Below, in pieces: positions 1 to 6,886 of a DNA stretch of 16,991 bases. The stretch comes from JAUZPB01 sp037140715 (lineage in GTDB: Bacteria > Bacteroidota > Ignavibacteria > Ignavibacteriales > SURF-24): positions 1-16,991 of the forward strand of contig JBAXDX010000062.1 in NCBI GenBank assembly GCA_037140715.1, in the 5' to 3' direction. Under the pieces are notes generated by a model. The model saw nothing but the letters and a program-made list of their open reading frames with translations. It was not told the origin of the DNA and made no database searches. Within the stretch, counting starts at the first letter, position 1. Every line of letters starts with the position of its first letter. The position numbers were made by a program, and so were the translations under genes.

Positions 1-50
1 TCAGGCCGTCTTGGCAATATTTGCGGAATATTGAATTGTCGGACAGGCTC
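1..50. mobile_element. Terminus of an insertion sequence inserted in the primase gene
   Basis: Read on the minus strand, bases 50-33 are GAGCCTGTCCGACAATTC, directly next to CTAG at 51-54. This matches 14 of 18 positions in each end of the short element at 9335-9431, which is also flanked by CTAG. The primase reading frame loses family resemblance exactly here: the Arg-finger/PF segment expected after its sensor motif is replaced by unrelated residues and a stop at 1-3. I infer that an IS inserted at CTAG and that its body lies left of the window. No transposase is visible, so the family is not assigned. Confidence 0.55.
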
Positions 51-1866
51 CTAGGTCAGTTGATTTTAATGCGGGCTGTTTATTCCCATATAGCAGCAGC
101 TTAAAACTTGGAGTAAAGGTCAGATATTTCTTACTGTAAAGTTGTCTCGATGTTATCGGGTCAGAGCCTGTTAAATTCTTTATTGCGGAGTCGTTGAACG
201 TCCTCTGGCTTGGAATTTCATCGGGAACAACCATCCGCGCCCCGTTTAATTTCAACAATTCCGGGGCGGGCTCGCTAGAACCCTTATCCCGTCCTATTAA
301 TAATAATTCAATTCCGGTTCTCTGAAAATAATCACCGAAAAGCATTGACAAGACATCACAAAATAAGGACTTGCCCGTCCCGCCCGAGCCGAAAAGGAAA
401 ACCAAAACTTCCGCGTCCGTACCTGATGTCAGGGCATACCCGATATACCGCTGTAAAAATCCGATTACAGAATCATCACCCAGAGCCTCCGCCAGAAACC
501 TGTTAAATCTCGGACATTTGGCATCAGGGTTAAAATCGCATCCCAACGTCTTAGTTAACATGTCATCGGGTGTGCTTGTGTCAAATAGTATTTTCCCGTT
601 GTCGGACAGTTTTATAACTCCATTTTGGACTCCTAATAAGTTCCCATCGTGGTCAAGCTCTGCCAGCTCCACGCGGATATTTGGTTCAAACTTTAACAAT
701 TTTGAAACCCGGGTTAAGCTATTATCGGTCTCGCATAAATTCAGAAATCCGGTATATCTCTTAAGGAATGATTCATCCTTAATACTATTGCCCCGTTGCT
801 TCAACTCCAATAGCATGGTTTTATAATAATCTACAACTCGACCGTAAGAACAGGGTTCCCATTTCGACCCATTCCACGATAGCCACTCATCAAGGTCGGC
901 GCAATATTTCAGATTGTCCCCGAACATCCGCGCCATCTCGGATGTCAGCCCGAACTCTGTCAATTTCACGAACTGCGGACGGAAACCCTTTCTCCGCGCC
1001 AGATGGAATAACGAATTTATCCTGATTGAGTCCTCACGGGTCGAATCGTAATGTTTCAGAGCATAATCAAAATCCTTGCCAAGCTTCTCCTGAGTGTCCT
1101 GGCGATAAGTTGCATTGTCGCCACATATTATGTGGAAGAATTCGCGCCCCGATTCTCCGAGACTCGCAAGTCCATAAAGTACCCTCACATATTCACTCAG
1201 TCCCGCTGAAATCTGTCCCTTCAAGAATTCCGAAAGCGCGGGCAGTCCTGACAGGTCTGTTATCACCGGTTCGGATAGGACTTTACGGTCCCGCTCGATT
1301 ATAGGGATTAAATCGTTCAAAACCTCAGCTACGGGATTATAAAACAGGTTCGGGTCGGACGTTGCGTAAAAACCAAGAGAAATCTGTCGTCCTCCTTTAT
1401 CTAAGGATACTCCGTACTCAGATTCAAACTTCGCTGAATAGTAGTCATACACAAATCCGTAGTCTGTCTGATTTATCAGCGGACGCGCCAGCTTATAGAC
1501 AATTTTCAATCTTGGCCATCCGGACGGACTGGTAAACATTAAAAAAAGATTTGGCTTTGTCCTGACTGATTTTGAGATTTTATAAGCGTCCGGCTCTGAT
1601 ATATTGTCCAAATCGAAAATAAGGAACTGATTACTTATGACTGATTCCGCATTCCTCTTCCCATCCTTGAGTCTTGCCGGTACAATGTGCGGAAGTGTGG
1701 TTTTCTTCAATTCCCCGCGCCTGGATTTATCAGACTGCGCGCGGACGAGTTCAGTTTTCGCCCGTAAATCCGCGTCAATCCGCATCATCTCAACAATTTC
1801 AGACAGGTTCCTGACAGTGTAGGCGCTGGTTATCCTGTCTGCATAAGAGATATTAAAGTCAGTCAT
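1..1866 (-). CDS. Primase-helicase (BT4734-like N-terminus, D5/P4-type SF3 helicase), 3' end interrupted
   Basis: Likely replication initiator of the integrated element: a primase-like N-terminal domain fused to an SF3 DNA helicase. Seen: FDLDN at 84-88, SPSGWPRLKIVYKL near 113-126 and a conserved Arg-x-SLGFYATSDPNLFYNP segment near 160-178, fitting the BT4734/VirE-N family. A D5-N-like region follows (about 290-470), then Walker A GSGGTGKS at 493-500, Walker B-like MVVPDE near 545 and a sensor-type YGNKQP near 590. Only about 605 residues are native. From base 50 leftward the sequence belongs to an IS end, so the usual Arg finger and C-terminal part are missing and the last 16 or so residues are not primase. 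The ATG at 1866 overlaps the preceding small gene by 8 bases, indicating one operon. Probably non-functional as a helicase unless the remainder is supplied otherwise. Confidence 0.8.
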   Translation of the reverse strand: MTDFNISYADRITSAYTVRNLSEIVEMMRIDADLRAKTELVRAQSDKSRRGELKKTTLPHIVPARLKDGKRNAESVISNQFLIFDLDNISEPDAYKISKSVRTKPNLFLMFTSPSGWPRLKIVYKLARPLINQTDYGFVYDYYSAKFESEYGVSLDKGGRQISLGFYATSDPNLFYNPVAEVLNDLIPIIERDRKVLSEPVITDLSGLPALSEFLKGQISAGLSEYVRVLYGLASLGESGREFFHIICGDNATYRQDTQEKLGKDFDYALKHYDSTREDSIRINSLFHLARRKGFRPQFVKLTEFGLTSEMARMFGDNLKYCADLDEWLSWNGSKWEPCSYGRVVDYYKTMLLELKQRGNSIKDESFLKRYTGFLNLCETDNSLTRVSKLLKFEPNIRVELAELDHDGNLLGVQNGVIKLSDNGKILFDTSTPDDMLTKTLGCDFNPDAKCPRFNRFLAEALGDDSVIGFLQRYIGYALTSGTDAEVLVFLFGSGGTGKSLFCDVLSMLFGDYFQRTGIELLLIGRDKGSSEPAPELLKLNGARMVVPDEIPSQRTFNDSAIKNLTGSDPITSRQLYSKKYLTFTPSFKLLLYGNKQPALKSTDLGACPTIQYSANIAKTA

Positions 1867-2053
1867 TAGATTCCTCCCTAAGCAAGGTCGTTAATTCGGC
1901 CGAATTGCTACCCAGTTCTAAAATCCGCTCCACTACACCCGGCTTAAGTGATGCAAAATATTCATCATCCGAATCGTAAGATTTGCGCAATTGATTCAAC
2001 TGGCGATTAAGGTCGAGCCTCATAATGTAAAATATTTCAGGCAGTAATTCCAT
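1859..2053 (-). CDS. Small hypothetical protein (64 aa) between unknown protein and primase
   Basis: Not recognised. The protein is mostly predicted helix and starts MELLPEIFYIMRLD. I use the ATG at 2053, not the TTG one codon earlier: it forms a TGATG overlap with the stop of the upstream gene and has AGGTGA as ribosome binding site a few bases before. Its own stop lies 8 bases inside the primase ORF. The double overlap implies translational coupling and a role in the same process, probably replication or its control. That is an inference from position only. Confidence 0.6.
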   Translation of the reverse strand: MELLPEIFYIMRLDLNRQLNQLRKSYDSDDEYFASLKPGVVERILELGSNSAELTTLLREESND

Positions 2054-2478
2054 CAAATCACCTCATCGAATAAATCAGGACGTTTTCCTTCAATTGCCTT
2101 AACCTGCTCCGAAGCCTCGAAAGCGCGGGCTATCATAACGTTTAATTTTTCAAGCTGAACGAACAATTGCAATTCGAAATTTCCAAACTGCATTGCCGAC
2201 CCTTTCTTCAAAAAATATTGACGGCTCGAAACATATTTTTGCCCGTTGAAATCAAGGATAATCCATTTGAATTGAACACCAGGACTTGCCAGTAATTCGT
2301 AATTTATCCCAAACGAATTCGTTTTCCTGAATAGATGCTTTTCGGTTCGCCTGCTTAGAAATGTTCCCTCTCCGGACTCATCGATAACTCCGATAAGCCG
2401 GCCCTTGCCTCCGGTTTTGAGATGGACGTTTAGAATGTGTGGTCTTGAGCTTGTGCGCTCGAATGATAGTTCTGTCAT
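2053..2478 (-). CDS. Hypothetical protein of the integrated element (141 aa)
   Basis: Function unknown. The start is taken as ATG at 2478, preceded by AAAGG. A longer frame up to 2511 would need a TTG start and would run through the leader hairpin. The sequence alternates short predicted strands (about 15-115, for example KGRLIGVIDESG and QFKWIILDFNGQKYVSS), ending in a helix rich in Ala and Glu. A small beta-rich DNA-binding or single-strand-binding-like protein is possible, but I see no motif that proves it. It is first in the operon with the 64-aa gene and the primase, and is preceded by a terminator-like leader (2501-2588) that may control the whole unit. Confidence 0.65.
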   Translation of the reverse strand: MTELSFERTSSRPHILNVHLKTGGKGRLIGVIDESGEGTFLSRRTEKHLFRKTNSFGINYELLASPGVQFKWIILDFNGQKYVSSRQYFLKKGSAMQFGNFELQLFVQLEKLNVMIARAFEASEQVKAIEGKRPDLFDEVI

Positions 2479-2494
2479 AATATTACCTTTAAAA

Positions 2495-2588
2495 TAAAAA
2501 AAGCCCGTCAAGCGGAAATAGCACCTCTGACAAAATGCTTTTTTCTTAACGGGCTTAAAGAAACTTTCTATTTAGATTTTGTCAGAGG
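2495..2588 (-). promoter_or_regulatory. Leader with interleaved pairings ending in a terminator (attenuator-like)
   Basis: In minus-strand RNA order there are four arms. Arm 1 (2588-2576) pairs with arm 3 (2536-2524), 13 of 13: CCTCTGACAAAAT with its complement. Arm 2 (2556-2545, AAGCCCGTTAAG) pairs with arm 4 (2512-2501, CTTGACGGGCTT), 11 of 12, and arm 4 runs into a T-tract, then AAAGG and the ATG at 2478. Arm 3 lies in the loop of the terminator hairpin 2:4, so the two pairings interleave as a pseudoknot or compete. I infer transcription attenuation of the primase operon. The 2:4 hairpin alone could simply be a terminator. Confidence 0.6.
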
Positions 2589-2624
2589 AATTTTTTGTAT
2601 TTCCTGTAACAAACTTACACGGGT

Positions 2625-2676
2625 AAAAAAGAAGTCTTCGTAAACTTCCCTTTTAGAGAAGTCCGTAAACTTCTCT
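2625..2676 (-). terminator. Two hairpins and T-tract after the 255-aa gene
   Basis: Immediately after the stop at 2676-2678 comes an 8-bp stem (AGAGAAGT/ACTTCTCT, 2655-2676). It is followed by a related hairpin, GAAGT...ACTTC (2631-2648), which runs into six T on the minus strand (2630-2625). The two hairpins are near-copies of one another. They probably form an intrinsic terminator separating this gene from the primase operon. Confidence 0.55.
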
Positions 2677-3443
2677 TAAAATCTTAATTCAGGATATTTA
2701 TTTAATAACTTGGGTCTGTAACTCCTGAAAGTTTTGGCAATAGACGCTTCATTAACCTTTCCTGTCCTGTCCGACTTATAGTTGTTATACTCCGACTTAT
2801 TCCTTTTGAAATATATTCCTACAGCACCTTTAACGTTTTCTCTTTCTCCATCGCGCTGTCTCTCTTTTAATATTTTCTGTATCCCGATATATAATTTTTC
2901 TTTTTCGCTACTCACTTTTCCGCTGATAAATTTTCCTCCGTGCATAGCAAGCAGTTCTCTTGAATTCATTTTCTCCATGACTTCCTTACGTTTTTCATCG
3001 CTTGCTTCGATAATCCATAAGGCTTCCCTGACGCGGTCATTTACGTATCTGACAGCTGCTTCATTCGCGGGGGCATTCAATCCCCGCGCTCCTTTCGGAA
3101 TATCTGCGCCGGCTTCTATTTGTTTAATTTGTTCAACGGATACTGAAAGCAGGTTTGCATTCTTCGCCAGCAGTTCCCGCCCGCCAATTATGTAAACTGC
3201 CCCATAGAATGTTGAGTAAAACCGGTTTATATACTGTCGTCTGGAGTTCGGCTCTGTAAAATATTCAGCCGTAAGAACTTCATCCAGTATAAACCCAAGT
3301 GCTTCATCAAGTATTACGGCATGTGTCAATATGTCTGCGGGATTTAGTTTAAGTGCAAGGTCAACAAATTCATCCGTATAAGACGTTTCGCCCTCATTTG
3401 CCAGCATACTCATCAGTTCGCCCATATCTATTTCATTTTCCAT
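2676..3443 (-). CDS. Hypothetical protein of the integrated element (255 aa)
   Basis: Not recognised. The start is ATG at 3443 (MENEIDMGELMSML), with ACAGGTGA upstream. A longer frame to 3527 would translate through the leader structure and is unlikely. The protein is acidic and helical at the N-terminus (1-80), has a middle segment with VSVEQIKQIEAG resembling a short helix-turn-helix-like stretch (about 120-135), and a very basic C-terminal third (about 190-255, many Lys/Arg). That suggests nucleic-acid contact, by inference only. It stands alone between a promoter/leader (3464-3601) and a terminator (2625-2676), so it is probably a separate transcription unit in the element. Confidence 0.6.
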   Translation of the reverse strand: MENEIDMGELMSMLANEGETSYTDEFVDLALKLNPADILTHAVILDEALGFILDEVLTAEYFTEPNSRRQYINRFYSTFYGAVYIIGGRELLAKNANLLSVSVEQIKQIEAGADIPKGARGLNAPANEAAVRYVNDRVREALWIIEASDEKRKEVMEKMNSRELLAMHGGKFISGKVSSEKEKLYIGIQKILKERQRDGERENVKGAVGIYFKRNKSEYNNYKSDRTGKVNEASIAKTFRSYRPKLLNKYPELRF

Positions 3444-3463
3444 AACATCACCTGTAAATAAAT

Positions 3464-3559
3464 AAAAAATCCCCTGCCTGCCAGTAAACCCGTAACCACG
3501 CGGGCGGAGATATTCTCCGGCAAACAAGGGACTTTTATAAATTTCTATTTTGTGGTTAC
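3464..3559 (-). promoter_or_regulatory. Second leader with interleaved pairings ending in a terminator
   Basis: This has the same topology as the leader at 2495-2588. In minus-strand RNA, arm 1 GTAACCAC (3559-3552) pairs with arm 3 GTGGTTAC (3499-3492). Arm 2 (3533-3519, AGTCCCTTGTTTGCC) pairs with arm 4 (3482-3468, GGCAGGCAGGGGATT) over 15 consecutive pairs, four of them G-U, and arm 4 runs into a T-tract. The G-U pairs work only on this strand, which supports an RNA structure. The loop holds an inner hairpin, CGGAGA/TCTCCG. The region after the T-tract, AGGTGATGTTATG, resembles AGGTAATATTATG in the other leader. Confidence 0.55.
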
Positions 3560-3572
3560 TCCTTACTATATA

Positions 3573-3601
3573 AATTTAATTCAATTTATGGGGAAAGTCA
3601 A
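3573..3601 (-). promoter_or_regulatory. Candidate promoter for the 255-aa gene
   Basis: On the minus strand TTGACT (3601-3596) is followed after 17 bases by TAAATT (3578-3573), about 14 bases before arm 1 of the leader. The spacing fits a sigma70-type promoter. The host may use a different consensus, so this is tentative. Confidence 0.35.
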
Positions 3602-3632
3602 CCGTTGCCGAGTAGCCTATTTCCTCTGAATG

Positions 3633-4667
3633 CTACCTTAAAGTATCCACTGCATCGACAAGAGTTTGAGTCTTAACATGCAGGTATCTTTGTGTTGTGG
3701 ATAAATTTGTATGTCCCGCCAATTGCATCACCACACTTAGAGAAACGTTCCTCTTTATCAGGTTGGAACAAAAGCTGTGTCTTAACTGATGCAGGTGTAG
3801 GTTAGGGAACCCCGCAAGGCGGACGGCTTTCTTGAAATTCTTACTAACATAGTCACCATTGAACCTCATTCCGCCTTTGCTAAATACAAGTCCTTTGCCT
3901 GATGACTGCTTTTTGATAAGAATATCATAGACTGCCTTATGTACAGGGATAAGCCTTTCACATTTCGTTTTAGTTACAAAGGTTTCAGAGTTGGCAATCT
4001 TGATGAACCGTCCGTTTAGGTCAACGTTATCAAAGGTTAAATTTATAAGCTCGGTAAGGCGTGCTCCGCTATAGAAGTAAATCACGTACATATCGCGCAA
4101 GTCCTCACTACTAACACACGCAAGTATCTTCAACAGCTCATTTTCATCAATAAAATCCGCGACCGGCTTCGGCATGGTCGGGAACTTGAATTTATCCAGC
4201 GGGTTGGTCTGGATATACTCGCGGTCAACAGCATAATTGAATGCGGCGCGTAAGTTACGGAAGTGCGCGGATGCGGAGTACTTGGCTTTTACATAGACCT
4301 TTAGAATGAACTTTGATAAGATGTTCAATGATACGTCCTTTAATGGCAGGTTACCGGTTGCCTCTGTCAGGTGTGTGAATGAAAGGTCAATACCTCGTGT
4401 GTAGCTCTTGGAAAACTTGGAGCGACAGTATTCGAGATACTCGCTTGCGAAATCCTGTAATGACATAGGCACAATTTCAGGAAGTGCGGTCTGTGTCTCT
4501 GAAAAGTTCTTCAGAAACTTCAAAGCAGATGACTTTGTTTTTTGGCGTGTGCTGATTTGTCTCAGCTTTCCGTCAGGTGATAAATATGCCAGACGGTAGA
4601 ACGGTGAACGTGTGTCGGGTTTTAACAGATACATAGGTTTCTCCGGTTTCACTATGTACTTTACCAT
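3633..4667 (-). CDS. Tyrosine recombinase (phage-type integrase), 344 aa
   Basis: Catalyses site-specific integration and excision of the element at the adjacent tRNA. The core-binding SAM-like domain spans about 65-165. The catalytic domain follows with Arg203 (GARLTEL), HQLRH with His293 and Arg296, His319 (AGHTNLSTTQRY) and the nucleophile Tyr328. A Lys in the beta-hairpin region (TKTKCERL) fits the remaining catalytic position. The N-terminal 60 residues look like an Arm-type DNA-binding domain. The length is normal and the gene appears intact. ATG at 4667 is used; Met12 is an alternative. Its start lies some 40 bases from the tRNA fragment at 4706, as expected for an integrase next to its att site. 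The gene does not overlap the rest of the element's operon. Confidence 0.92.
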   Translation of the reverse strand: MVKYIVKPEKPMYLLKPDTRSPFYRLAYLSPDGKLRQISTRQKTKSSALKFLKNFSETQTALPEIVPMSLQDFASEYLEYCRSKFSKSYTRGIDLSFTHLTEATGNLPLKDVSLNILSKFILKVYVKAKYSASAHFRNLRAAFNYAVDREYIQTNPLDKFKFPTMPKPVADFIDENELLKILACVSSEDLRDMYVIYFYSGARLTELINLTFDNVDLNGRFIKIANSETFVTKTKCERLIPVHKAVYDILIKKQSSGKGLVFSKGGMRFNGDYVSKNFKKAVRLAGFPNLHLHQLRHSFCSNLIKRNVSLSVVMQLAGHTNLSTTQRYLHVKTQTLVDAVDTLR

Positions 4668-4705
4668 GCAGTAGCCTTAAAAGATGCGAATTCAGCCTGA
4701 AAGTG

Positions 4706-4764
4706 AGTTAGAGCGGCTGACTCATAATCAGTAGGTCGGTGGTTCAAGCCCATCTGGGCCCACT
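4706..4764 (+). tRNA. 3' portion of a tRNA (CAU anticodon; tRNA-Ile2 or Met), attachment-site copy
   Basis: From GTTAGAGCGG onward the sequence is a tRNA. It has an anticodon arm with U33 and anticodon CAT (4722-4724) and a T-arm GGTGG/CCATC with loop TTCAAGC. The 3' acceptor strand TGGGCCC is followed by A, then CTA instead of CCA. The 5' acceptor strand (GGGCCCA expected) and the first half of the D-arm are absent. This is what integration into a tRNA 3' end leaves at the far junction. The full tRNA should lie at the other end of the element, left of the window. The anticodon-arm and variable-loop context resemble tRNA-Ile2. Confidence 0.75.
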
Positions 4765-4800
4765 AAAAGCCTCAGATTCAATCGAATCTGAGGCTTTTTT
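4765..4800 (+). terminator. Rho-independent terminator of the original tRNA gene
   Basis: AAAAGCCTCAGATTC, a four-base loop, its perfect complement, then a run of T. It follows the tRNA 3' end directly, so it is likely the host tRNA's own terminator displaced by the element. Confidence 0.88.
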
Positions 4801-4838
4801 GTTTCTGATAATTTCTTGTTTTTAAGAAATACATAATC

Positions 4839-4872
4839 ACTATGTAGTTAAAATCGAAAGTCACTACATAGT
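4839..4872. repeat. Inverted repeat, possible operator or hairpin
   Basis: ACTATGTAGT and ACTACATAGT are perfect 10-bp arms 14 bases apart in host DNA just past the att junction. A very short ORF (4913-4960, 15 codons, MAQYKENILKLENPKK-like) follows and ends at the edge of the tandem array. It could be a truncated gene start but is too short to call. Bases 4873-5006 show nothing else I recognise. Confidence 0.4.
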
Positions 4873-5006
4873 AAACCACACAGTAAGACCCGCATTCTTT
4901 TACGGTTACAATATGGCTCAGTACAAAGAGAACATTTTAAAACTGGAAAACCCGAAAAAGTGAAACAGGATTACTTTCATAGACTTTGTTCAGCATCATC
5001 TTTAAC

Positions 5007-5930
5007 GACTCCGGACCATCGCGCAAACACTTTAGCCCTCCACGCAAACACTTTAGGTGTCCGCACAACGACTTTAGACAAATTTACAACGACTCCAGAC
5101 TGCCGCGCAACGACTTTAGACAAATTTACAACAACTCCAGACTGCCACACAACGACTCCAGACCATCGCGCAAACACTTTAGACTGCCATACAACTACTT
5201 TAGGTTACCACGCAACGGCTTTAGGAGTCCCTGCAACGACTCCAGACCATCACGCAACGATATTATAACACGGCAACGGGACTAAATGGTTTGCCACAAC
5301 TGCTCCGGACTGTTTTACAACAACTCCAGGCCATCGCGCAACGACTTTAGACTGCCATACAACAACTTTAGGTTACCACGCAACGACTTTAGGAGTCCCT
5401 GCAACTACTCCGGATTATCGCGCAAACACTTTAGCCCTCCACGCAACAACTTTAGACTGCCGCGCAACGACTTTAGACACTCCCGCAACTACTCCGGACT
5501 ACTTTGCAACGACTCCGGACCCCGGCGTCAGAACCTGACAAGCCGGCAACAGGACTATCCGCTTCGCTGCAACGACTCCAGACTATTTTACAACGACTTT
5601 AGACTATCATACAACGACTTTAGGTTACCACGCAACGACTTTAGGAGTCCCTGCAACTACTCCGGACTATCACGCAAACACTTTAGGCGTCCCCGCAACA
5701 ACTTTAGACTGCCGCGCAGCGACTTTAGACACTCCCGCAACTACTCCGGACTACTTTGCAACGACTCCGGACCCCGGCGTCAGAACCTGAAAAGCCGGCA
5801 ACAGGACTGCCCGCTTCCCTGCAGCGACTCTGAAAGATTTTACAACGACTCCAGACTGCCATACAACAACTTTAGGTTACCACGCAACGACTTTAGGAGT
5901 CCCTGCAACAACTCCTTCATGGTTTTTCAG
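5007..5930 (+). repeat. 21-bp tandem array, about 43 units, with 252-bp higher-order period
   Basis: Units such as GACTTTAGACTGCCGCGCAAC begin at 5007 and recur exactly every 21 bases up to at least 5889 (42 steps), even through degenerate units. Two unit classes alternate, GACTTTAG and GACTCCGG, usually ending CGCAAC. A block of 12 units repeats: 5343-5594, 5595-5846, and partly from 5847. The odd segment CCCCGGCGTCAGAACC at 5520 and 5772 confirms the 252-bp offset. Because 21 is seven codons and units lack stops, several frames are open on both strands. The frame 4986-5981 would encode heptads like NDFRLPR and has a single TAA at 5283. Openness is therefore not evidence of coding. The role is unknown: minisatellite, DNA-binding array or low-complexity protein. 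Confidence 0.9.
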
Positions 5931-6154
5931 GAGCAGCGCCCTGTGAAAAATAAATACCCCCCGATAACCCCAAAGCCCTGAGAAGGGGGCGCAATAAAAG
6001 GTTTTGTACCTGAATCTGACAGCATTGGGACAACAGGCATACCAACGTTTAGATTATATTGTCCGGACTGTGTTTCCTGTGATTAAATGATTTGGCGGGT
6101 TCTTTTTTAGCTTAACAATCCGGGGCAAATGCCAGGTCGTTTGAATGACGCAGC
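5931..6154. other. Intergenic stretch with one copy of a flanking repeat
   Basis: No gene recognised. Bases 6062-6098 (CCGGACTGTG, then GATTAAATGATTTGG) recur in variant form at 7044-7078, on the other side of the MNT/HEPN pair. A GC-rich spot near 5957-5990 (CCCC...GGGGGC) may fold but has no T-tract. Confidence 0.4.
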
Positions 6155-6567
6155 CTATAATGAGAAAAGTTCATTTATAAATGAATAAATAGTATTATTG
6201 AAATATTTTGCATCCTCCAACGATCTTTCTATATCTGCTTTACTAATATCCCCTGAATTTATTATTTTATAATCTGATTCCTGCCGGTCATTATAAGCCT
6301 TCTGATAAATCTTCAGCATTTTCTCCTCAAAGCATTTCTCTTCATATATATATATTTCTTATTGAACCAGCCCTTTAGCTGAAGGTGCTTTGATGTTATA
6401 AAATCGTCTTTATATGCAAGCGCAAGTACCGAATAAAATACCGAATAATATATTCTGTTGAGTGCTGTGCTGATACGTTCATTATTAAAATTAAATTCAG
6501 CGTCTTCGACTGCTTCCCTGGATTTATTGATACAGTTATTGATAAGAATTGTCTTAAATTCGTCCAA
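6155..6567 (-). pseudogene. HEPN-domain toxin, frameshifted in an (AT)6 tract
   Basis: HEPN partner of the adjacent MNT protein; HEPN toxins of such pairs are usually RNases. Seen: helical N-terminus with NRIYYSVFYSVLAL (37-50) and FITSKHLQLKGWFNKKYIY (to 74), typical of HEPN. The frame then shifts and stops after 84 residues at 6313. Removing one AT from the (AT)6 at 6344-6355 gives a continuous frame to a stop at 6155-6157, 136 aa in total, with the expected family C-terminus (KIYQKAYNDRQESDYK). The start is TTG at 6567, supported by AAAGGA seven bases upstream and a 14-base overlap with the MNT gene. It is either a broken gene or one switched by repeat slippage. Confidence 0.75.
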
Positions 6568-6886
6568 AGTAATGTCCTTTATCTATTGCCTGCTGTATAA
6601 AGACAGGATTTACCCTGCTTCTGATATAATCAATGCTGCGTTTTCCGCCGGATGTTAAAATCTTGTAATCAATACTGATATTTTCTTCATATTCAATTCT
6701 TGCAATCAGGCCTGCAGTCTCCATCTGTTTTTCATAGTCTGAACCTGTAAAAATGATGACGATGTCATAGTCGCTTGAAGCAGTAAAAATTTCAGTCGTT
6801 CTTGAACCAAAGAAATAAATGCCGGCATAATCATCGAACTTCCGGCTCAGCTCAAGATTGATTTTATTTATAATATCCGTTTCCAT
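6554..6886 (-). CDS. Minimal nucleotidyltransferase (MNT), antitoxin of a HEPN/MNT pair
   Basis: In HepT/MntA-type systems the MNT protein neutralises the HEPN toxin by transferring nucleotides to it. Seen: GSR at 27-29 and SDYDI with Asp39 and Asp41, the metal-binding pair of the pol-beta fold, plus a third acidic residue at Asp73 (SIDYKI). The length of 110 aa is normal and the gene is intact. It is first in the operon and overlaps the HEPN gene by 14 bases. Since the partner is frameshifted, the antitoxin may now be an orphan unless the toxin frame is restored. No promoter is obvious upstream of 6886. Confidence 0.85.
   Translation of the reverse strand: METDIINKINLELSRKFDDYAGIYFFGSRTTEIFTASSDYDIVIIFTGSDYEKQMETAGLIARIEYEENISIDYKILTSGGKRSIDYIRSRVNPVFIQQAIDKGHYFGRI

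Noticed and set aside
371..1822. Plus-strand ORFs across the primase gene
   Set aside because: They are opposite-strand shadows of a gene with clear Walker and primase motifs.
5007..5930. CRISPR array
   Set aside because: The whole 21-base unit repeats; there are no unique spacers alternating with constant repeats and no cas genes nearby.
5286..5981. 231-aa repeat protein as a confident gene
   Set aside because: Open frames on both strands follow from the 21-base unit lacking stop codons; there is no ribosome binding site at 5286 and the same frame has a stop just before it. Described within the array entry instead.
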